Of a stretch of DNA of 64,000 nucleotides, positions 60,290 through 64,000 are shown in pieces. The stretch covers positions 1 to 64,000 of the forward strand of contig JAFTKM010000022.1 of assembly GCA_017453245.1 (NCBI GenBank), in the 5' to 3' direction. This stretch comes from Clostridia bacterium (GTDB taxonomy: Bacteria; Bacillota; Clostridia; Oscillospirales; CAG-272). A program made the translations under genes and the position numbers. Each line of letters starts with the position of its first letter. The stretch's first letter is position 1. The notes under the pieces were generated by a model, which was not told the DNA's origin, did not search any database, and saw nothing but the letters and a program-made list of their open reading frames with translations.

Positions 60290-60366
60290 GGCGAATTAGC
60301 TCAGTTGGCTAGAGCGTCCGGTTCATACCCGGCAGGTCGTTGGTTCAAATCCGACATTCGCTACCA
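60290..60366 (+). tRNA. tRNA-Met (CAT), elongator type
   Basis: A 77-nt cloverleaf: acceptor GGCGAAT/ATTCGCT (G-U first pair), D arm GCTC/GAGC, anticodon loop TTCATAC (CAT), T arm GTTGG/CCGAC, and encoded ACCA end. It lacks the unpaired first position of initiators. The TCCGGTTCATACCCGG anticodon arm resembles Firmicutes elongator tRNA-Met rather than tRNA-Ile2. Confidence 0.93.
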
Positions 60367-60441
60367 GGCTCGTTGGTCAAGCGGTTAAGACACGGCCCTT
60401 TCACGGCTGTAACATGGGTTCGATTCCCGTACGAGTCACCA
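60367..60441 (+). tRNA. tRNA-Glu (TTC)
   Basis: A 75-nt cloverleaf beginning GGCTCGTTGGTCAAG, anticodon loop CTTTCAC (TTC), T arm TGGGTTCGATTCCCG, acceptor 3' half ACGAGTC with encoded ACCA. It starts at the base directly after tRNA-Met, with no spacer. Pieces of its T arm and acceptor are repeated in the following 900 bp. Confidence 0.95.
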
Positions 60442-60445
60442 TAAA

Positions 60446-60482
60446 AAAGACACCACCCGAAAAAGGGTGGTGTTCTTTTTTA
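60446..60482 (+). terminator. Terminator of the tRNA operon
   Basis: GACACCACCC pairs with GGGTGGTGTTC around a GAAAAA loop, followed by TTTTTTA, right after tRNA-Glu. Confidence 0.93.
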
Positions 60483-60652
60483 CTTTATGATGACTCGTAC
60501 GCTCATCGAACCCAGCGCACATACTAGCCTCAGCTATATTCCCTACTAAGTAAGCATCTAAACCTTACCTCGCATAGCACTCTGTGGCCGTGCGCTATGG
60601 GTTCGAATCTCAGCCTCGCCGTCTTCCGCGAAGACCTCGTAGGGCGAGGCTG

Positions 60653-60702
60653 ATTCCCGTACGAGTCGAGCACTTTGTTCGCATCAATCGAATTCTAGCA
60701 TT
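60653..60702. repeat. 50-bp direct repeat, left copy (tRNA-Glu 3' end)
   Basis: Starts ATTCCCGTACGAGTCGAGCA and ends CTAGCATT. It matches 61260-61309 with only a few substitutions (A/G at position 17, T/C at 32, and several near the end). The first 16 bases equal the 3' part of tRNA-Glu (T stem and acceptor). Confidence 0.8.
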
Positions 60703-61259
60703 TCATTATGGGTATTGCCGCTCGCGGTTAATGAGCGATAATCGTTCCGCTCTATACTAATTACACCTACATCTGCTCGCTTGGCAAGATACCGCCCGGG
60801 GCGGTATGCGAAACATTGCTCCGTCCTTCCCTGCGGGAAGCTTGTCAGACGGAGCAAATTCCCGTACAAAATCCCGATGGGCTCGACGCCCTCGGGATTT
60901 TCCTTTCTGCACTCCTCTGGCGGTATCTTGCGTTATTCGTCGTGTCGGCCGACGAATAGCAAATTCCCGTACTTGTTTGCCGCTCGCATTTTTCTTTGTG
61001 CCGGTTGATCTGTTTGATCTAAGCTTGCTGATTATCTGCTCGCTTGGCAATATACCGCTCCCGCGGTATGCACCCGAAAGTATCAATAGTAACGAGATGT
61101 TCATCCTTGCGGGTGTCCTTTTGTTATGGTGTCCCGTGCCGCAATCGGCACGGAATAAAAATGCTCTGCGTTTTTATTCTATGGGTTCGCATTTGCCGCT
61201 CGAAGATCGGCAAGCTCGCTTGCCAGGCGCAGAGCGAGCAAATATTCGCCAAAGGCGAA

Positions 61260-61309
61260 ATTCCCGTACGAGTCGGGCACTTTGTTCGCACCAATCGGCA
61301 TCTAACATT
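61260..61309. repeat. 50-bp direct repeat, right copy (tRNA-Glu 3' end)
   Basis: Partner of 60653-60702, 607 bp away in the same orientation. Together they resemble att-like direct repeats bracketing an insertion next to a tRNA gene, but no integrase lies between them. Confidence 0.8.
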
Positions 61310-61340
61310 CTCTGACAACACAAAATAACCACCTTCAACA

Positions 61341-61386
61341 CCAAAAACCCCACCGCCGAGGTTATCCCTCGGAGGTGGGTTCTATT
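61341..61386 (-). terminator. Terminator of the ECF sigma operon
   Basis: The stem formed by AACCCCACC-GCCGAGG and CCTCGG-AGGTGGGTT around a TTATC loop (61347-61382). On the minus strand it is followed by TTTTTGG. Confidence 0.8.
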
Positions 61387-61437
61387 TTTATCTCTATATT
61401 CTATTTCTATCTCAATCTATATCAATTTTCCATCATA

Positions 61438-62259
61438 TCATTCTGCGATATCTTCCTTGGTAAGACCGAAGTAGGCTTTAGCCTTCTCATTGGCCTCCGC
61501 TACTCTCTCTACAAGTCCGTCCTCGTAGATATCGGAATAGCGGAACTCAAGCACCTCAAGTCTGTCACCCTCGGAGCTATCCACGTCCTCGGGATACTCA
61601 AGAGTAAGGTCGATAGCGTAGAAGCCGACGCCTGCGTTGTCAAAGCACTCGCGGATGCCGAGAAGGATCTCTGCCATACGCTCGGCGGAGACGGTCGCGT
61701 CCTCGATGTGTACGGTGAGCTTACCCGCGCTCTTGCCAAGCTCGTTTGCGTTGTAGTAAGCGTCAACGGTCAGCTCGTTCGAGATGAGGGCGTAGGTGGG
61801 AATCGTGGAGTTATCCTTATACTCCTCGGTGGTAAAGGCGAGCTCGCCGTAGCCGATGTACACGTCATAGGGGAAGCTGCCGCTCTCGATAAGGGTTTCA
61901 ACCGTGTTGCGGTAATCCTTATCAATTCTCATTGCGGTATTCCAACCGCTGGTAACGTCGTAGTCGAAGTTATCGTATTTGAGCTTGCCAAAGCCGTTGA
62001 TCCAGAGCTCGAAATGAGTGTCAATGCTGCTCGGGGATGAAACATATGCATGGTAGTAACAATCCTTGAAGCTGTATTTTACCTCCTCAAGCTCGTAATC
62101 GGTATTTGCGTAATTTTCTTCAAGATGCTTTTCTGCGGTGCTCTTCGCAAGTGCCTTGGACAGAGGATTTCCGACAAGGGAGTTGGCAAAGAGGAGTACA
62201 CCTGCGATCAGGACGATCGCTAATGTAAGGGCTGCTATTTTTAATACTTTTTTCTTCAT
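61438..62259 (-). CDS. YfjL-like membrane-anchored protein of the ECF operon
   Basis: A 273-residue protein with an N-terminal membrane helix (about 5-25) and an extracytoplasmic domain with LSKALAKSTAEKHLEENYANTDYELEEV-type and SPSSIDTHFELWINGFGK segments, as in the YfjL-like family of Firmicutes (function unknown). The ATG at 62259 has AAAGGAGAAAG upstream and overlaps the anti-sigma stop by one base (TAATG). Third gene of the sigma/anti-sigma operon. Confidence 0.82.
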   Translation of the reverse strand: MKKKVLKIAALTLAIVLIAGVLLFANSLVGNPLSKALAKSTAEKHLEENYANTDYELEEVKYSFKDCYYHAYVSSPSSIDTHFELWINGFGKLKYDNFDYDVTSGWNTAMRIDKDYRNTVETLIESGSFPYDVYIGYGELAFTTEEYKDNSTIPTYALISNELTVDAYYNANELGKSAGKLTVHIEDATVSAERMAEILLGIRECFDNAGVGFYAIDLTLEYPEDVDSSEGDRLEVLEFRYSDIYEDGLVERVAEANEKAKAYFGLTKEDIAE

Positions 62260-62810
62260 TAATCTTTCTCCTTTCTTAGAGCATAGTGTAGAAGAAATGC
62301 TATCGCAATTCCCACTAACACAAACAAACTGTAAACAATTGTCCACATAAATGCGGAATAAAGGTCAAGCTTTACGAGCTTGAATACGCACACGAACATA
62401 TCGATTATAAGAAGAAGGAGGGGGAGCTTGTAGACCGATCTGTATCCGAATACACAGTAGCCGAAGATGCCGACAATGGGCATTATCAGGCTATTGTACA
62501 TAAGGTTTTCTCCGCCGGTCCAGCCAAAGCCGAGGAAAATAAAGAAGATAACGAGCGAGTAGGATAACGAATAGAACACTCTGTTCATACGCTTCATAAC
62601 CTTTTTGAAGGGCGCTGAGCTGTCGACCTTCGGCGCGGGCGTCTGCTCGACCTTCCGAGGCTCTGCTCCTCCCTTCAGTATTTCAAGCTCTGAGAGGCAC
62701 TCGGGACACTCGTCAAGATGACGGATTACGTACTCCGCCGTCTCCTCGCTTACCATATCCTCAACGTAAAGAGGTAACAGGTCCCTGACGATGCTGCATT
62801 CTTTTTTCAT
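62259..62810 (-). CDS. Anti-sigma factor with zf-HC2 domain
   Basis: A 183-residue protein. The N-terminal zinc-binding anti-sigma domain has the H31-x3-C35-x2-C38 motif (HLDECPECLSEL) and LLPLYVEDMVSEET. Four hydrophobic helices follow. It should hold the co-encoded ECF sigma factor at the membrane until a signal arrives. The ATG at 62810 overlaps the sigma gene stop (ATGA) and has GAGGAAAAAG upstream; the longer frame reads through the sigma gene. Confidence 0.9.
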   Translation of the reverse strand: MKKECSIVRDLLPLYVEDMVSEETAEYVIRHLDECPECLSELEILKGGAEPRKVEQTPAPKVDSSAPFKKVMKRMNRVFYSLSYSLVIFFIFLGFGWTGGENLMYNSLIMPIVGIFGYCVFGYRSVYKLPLLLLIIDMFVCVFKLVKLDLYSAFMWTIVYSLFVLVGIAIAFLLHYALRKEKD

Positions 62811-63304
62811 CTCTCTTTTTCCTCCATTCTTTCTAAAATCATTTTTCGTGCGCGGTGATAGGTGACGCAAGCCCAGTTCTCGGTCTTGCCGAAGATACCC
62901 GCTATCTCCTTGAAGCTGAGCTCGGCGTAAGCGCGCCACATAAATACCTCTTTATACGGCTCGGCTACGTCGTGAAGTATCCTTTGTATCCTGCCTACCT
63001 CCTCGCGCCGTATATATTCATCGGCGGCGTTGGGGGCAAGATCAGGGATCTCGGCAATCTCTGCTTCATCGATCTGCTCGGTTCTGTTGTTTTTCTTAAC
63101 GTAAGTGTAATAGCTGTTCTTTGCTATCTGACACAGCCAGACGCGTACGTCACAATCTCCGCGGAAGCTGTCGATCGACTTCATCGCCTTGAAGAATGTA
63201 TCGCTTGTTATTTCCTCAGCCACGTGCTCGTCAGCCGACAGCCTCAGAATGTACAAATAAACGTCATTAAAATATCTTTCATACAACCGTTCAAAATCCG
63301 TCAC
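62807..63304 (-). CDS. ECF-type RNA polymerase sigma factor
   Basis: A 165-residue group IV sigma factor. Region 2 is FNDVYLYILRLSADEHVAEEITSDTFFKAM with the DVRVWLCQIAKNSYYTYVKK -10-binding helix. Region 4 is EVFMWRAYAELSFKEIAGIFGKTENWACVTYHRARKMI (HTH). The start is GTG at 63304 with a perfect AAGGAGGTGA. Overlaps its anti-sigma gene by 4 bp. Confidence 0.95.
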   Translation of the reverse strand: MTDFERLYERYFNDVYLYILRLSADEHVAEEITSDTFFKAMKSIDSFRGDCDVRVWLCQIAKNSYYTYVKKNNRTEQIDEAEIAEIPDLAPNAADEYIRREEVGRIQRILHDVAEPYKEVFMWRAYAELSFKEIAGIFGKTENWACVTYHRARKMILERMEEKER

Positions 63305-63325
63305 TCTATCACCTCCTTCACTTAT

Positions 63326-63353
63326 ATGACTCCCTAAGAAAAGAAATCTTACA
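63326..63353 (-). promoter_or_regulatory. Likely autoregulated ECF promoter
   Basis: On the minus strand TGTAAG (63353-63348), a 16-bp spacer, then AGTCAT (63331-63326). This resembles the TGTAA/CGTC type of ECF promoter, 22 bp before the GTG. An extended -10 TGATATAAT farther upstream (near 63375) may be a sigma-A promoter. Confidence 0.55.
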
Positions 63354-63457
63354 AACTTTTTTTCAATTATATCATAATTTTTTAAAAAATGTGTGAAAAC
63401 GGTAAAAATACATAAAATTTCATAATGTAAAACGTCGCGCGTGCGGGTTTATACTAC

Positions 63458-63486
63458 TTGATTTTTACTTATATAAGTGATATAAT
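63458..63486 (+). promoter_or_regulatory. Sigma-A promoter for the GH3 gene
   Basis: TTGATT (63458-63463) and TATAAT (63481-63486) with a 17-bp spacer, 49 bp before the ATG. Confidence 0.85.
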
Positions 63487-63534
63487 TCAAGTAAAGAATA
63501 TATAGATACGTCCTACATATAAGGAGAGACAGCT

Positions 63535-64000
63535 ATGTTAAAGAGTAATGAGCGCGTAGAAAGAATAATAAGCAATATGACCGTAGAAGAAAAGGCGGCG
63601 CAGATGCAGCAGGTTTCCGACACGTGCGGCAAGAACACCATACCCGACAAGGGCACGATCGGCTCATATCTCTTTACCAAGGAAGAAAACAAGGAAAAAT
63701 ATATTGGTCTTGCTAAGGAAACGAGACACGGCATACAGCCGATATTCGGCATTGATGCGATACACGGTCACGCCTGCTTAAAGGGTGCGACGGTCTTCCC
63801 TACCCAACTCTCACTTGCCTGCTCCTTTGACGAGGAGCTCACAGAAGAGGTGGGCGCTGTAACCGCGCGCGAGGTAAGAGCGGACGGTCACCACTGGGTA
63901 TTCTCTCCCGTGCTCTGTATGGCGAGAGACCTGCGTTGGGGACGAGTCGGTGAGACCTTCGGTGAGGACACGGAGCTTGTATCAAGGCTCGGCGCGGCAA
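63535..64000 (+). CDS. GH3-family beta-glucosidase, N-terminal part (runs off window)
   Basis: The frame opens with ATG at 63535 after AAGGAGA and stays open to the end of the window (155 codons seen). MTVEEKAAQMQQV, GIDAIHGHACLKGATVFP, ACSFDEEL and VFSPVLCMARDLRWGRVGETF are typical of the GH3 N-terminal TIM-barrel domain. The catalytic Asp (SDW motif) would lie beyond the window. It has no signal peptide, so it is probably cytoplasmic. Its own sigma-A promoter is visible. Confidence 0.92.
   Translation, partial: MLKSNERVERIISNMTVEEKAAQMQQVSDTCGKNTIPDKGTIGSYLFTKEENKEKYIGLAKETRHGIQPIFGIDAIHGHACLKGATVFPTQLSLACSFDEELTEEVGAVTAREVRADGHHWVFSPVLCMARDLRWGRVGETFGEDTELVSRLGAA

Larger units (their letters stand above)
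60483..61320. repeat. Gene-free tRNA-Glu-derived repeat and hairpin region (array G)
   Basis: ATTCCCGTAC, part of the tRNA-Glu T arm/acceptor, recurs at 60653, 60858, 60963 and 61260. An inverted tRNA-Glu 3' fragment (GACTCGTACG ... TCGAACCCA) lies at about 60490-60513. Between the copies are nested palindromes: CAGCCTCGCC/GGCGAGGCTG (60611-60652), ATACCGCC/GGCGGTAT (60789-60807), TTGCTCCGTC/GACGGAGCAA (60817-60857), AAAATCCCGA/TCGGGATTTT (60868-60902) and ATTCGTCG/CGACGAAT (60935-60957). ATCTGCTCGCTTGGCAA repeats at 60771 and 61034. No frame has coding signals. Confidence 0.8.

Noticed and set aside
60290..60366. tRNA-Ile2 (CAT with lysidine) or initiator tRNA-fMet
   Set aside because: The anticodon arm and overall sequence resemble Firmicutes elongator tRNA-Met, and the first acceptor base is paired (G-U), unlike initiators.
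60483..61320. Protein genes in the tRNA-derived repeat region (frames of 65-169 codons on both strands)
   Set aside because: All frames cross inverted repeats, lack RBSs and show no domain; they are by-products of palindromic DNA.

Overview
This window looks like a chromosomal segment of an anaerobic Clostridia (Firmicutes/Bacillota), most likely an uncultured gut-type lineage. The reasons are a rimP-nusA-ylxR-L7Ae-infB operon, a TPP-riboswitch-controlled ThiT ECF transporter subunit, a type II pantothenate kinase, clostridial families such as DUF4830, DUF6062, DUF2310 and the YfjL-like family, strong Shine-Dalgarno sites with some GTG and TTG starts, and sigma-A promoters close to consensus. 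No phage, plasmid, rRNA or CRISPR locus is present. Most genes are on the minus strand.

Layout. 1-460: a perfect palindrome and an unlisted 32-codon Cys-rich membrane peptide. 464-952: a DUF4830 protein. 1380-15015: sixteen closely packed minus-strand genes mixing carbohydrate enzymes (GH78-like, GH43), two paralogous VanZ-domain proteins with very large extracellular inserts, an LRR protein and several small membrane proteins without clear families. 15016-20827: a glycoside hydrolase, a beta-lactamase-fold protein and small accessory genes (DUF2310, HNH nuclease, four-helix-bundle protein) separated by palindrome-rich DNA. 20828-30297: RlmD, AraC regulator, polysaccharide deacetylase, HAD phosphatase, methionine gamma-lyase-like protein, thiamine genes (ThiN, TPP riboswitch, ThiT), an ERI-1-type exonuclease and AzlCD. 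30341-41442: ABC exporter, recX, recA, galactokinase, miaA, alpha/beta hydrolase, ribokinase, a YhaN-like ATPase and DUF6062. 41603-48166: an OGG-like DNA glycosylase, then infB, L7Ae, ylxR, nusA and rimP. 48412-57523: a MutS-like ATPase, type II pantothenate kinase, CBS protein, a 1958-residue low-complexity tail-anchored protein and a small basic protein, all on the minus strand. 57972-64000: flavin reductase, TIGR01906 membrane protein, uridine kinase, tRNA-Met and tRNA-Glu, about 1 kb of tRNA-derived repeats, an ECF sigma operon and the start of a GH3 beta-glucosidase.

The most unusual feature is a set of seven non-coding hairpin arrays (about 15.25, 19.3, 20.65, 26.7, 38.27, 42.55 and 60.5-61.3 kb). 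In each, a short separator of 7-12 bases that is conserved within the locus alternates with short palindromes whose stems differ from one unit to the next. The separator differs between loci. In three arrays its orientation flips near the middle. Five arrays begin within a few bases of a stop codon. Some palindromes share a stem but have different loops. Two arrays flank an HNH nuclease plus four-helix-bundle gene pair. I know of no standard feature class that fits these, and I see no associated REP transposase in the window.
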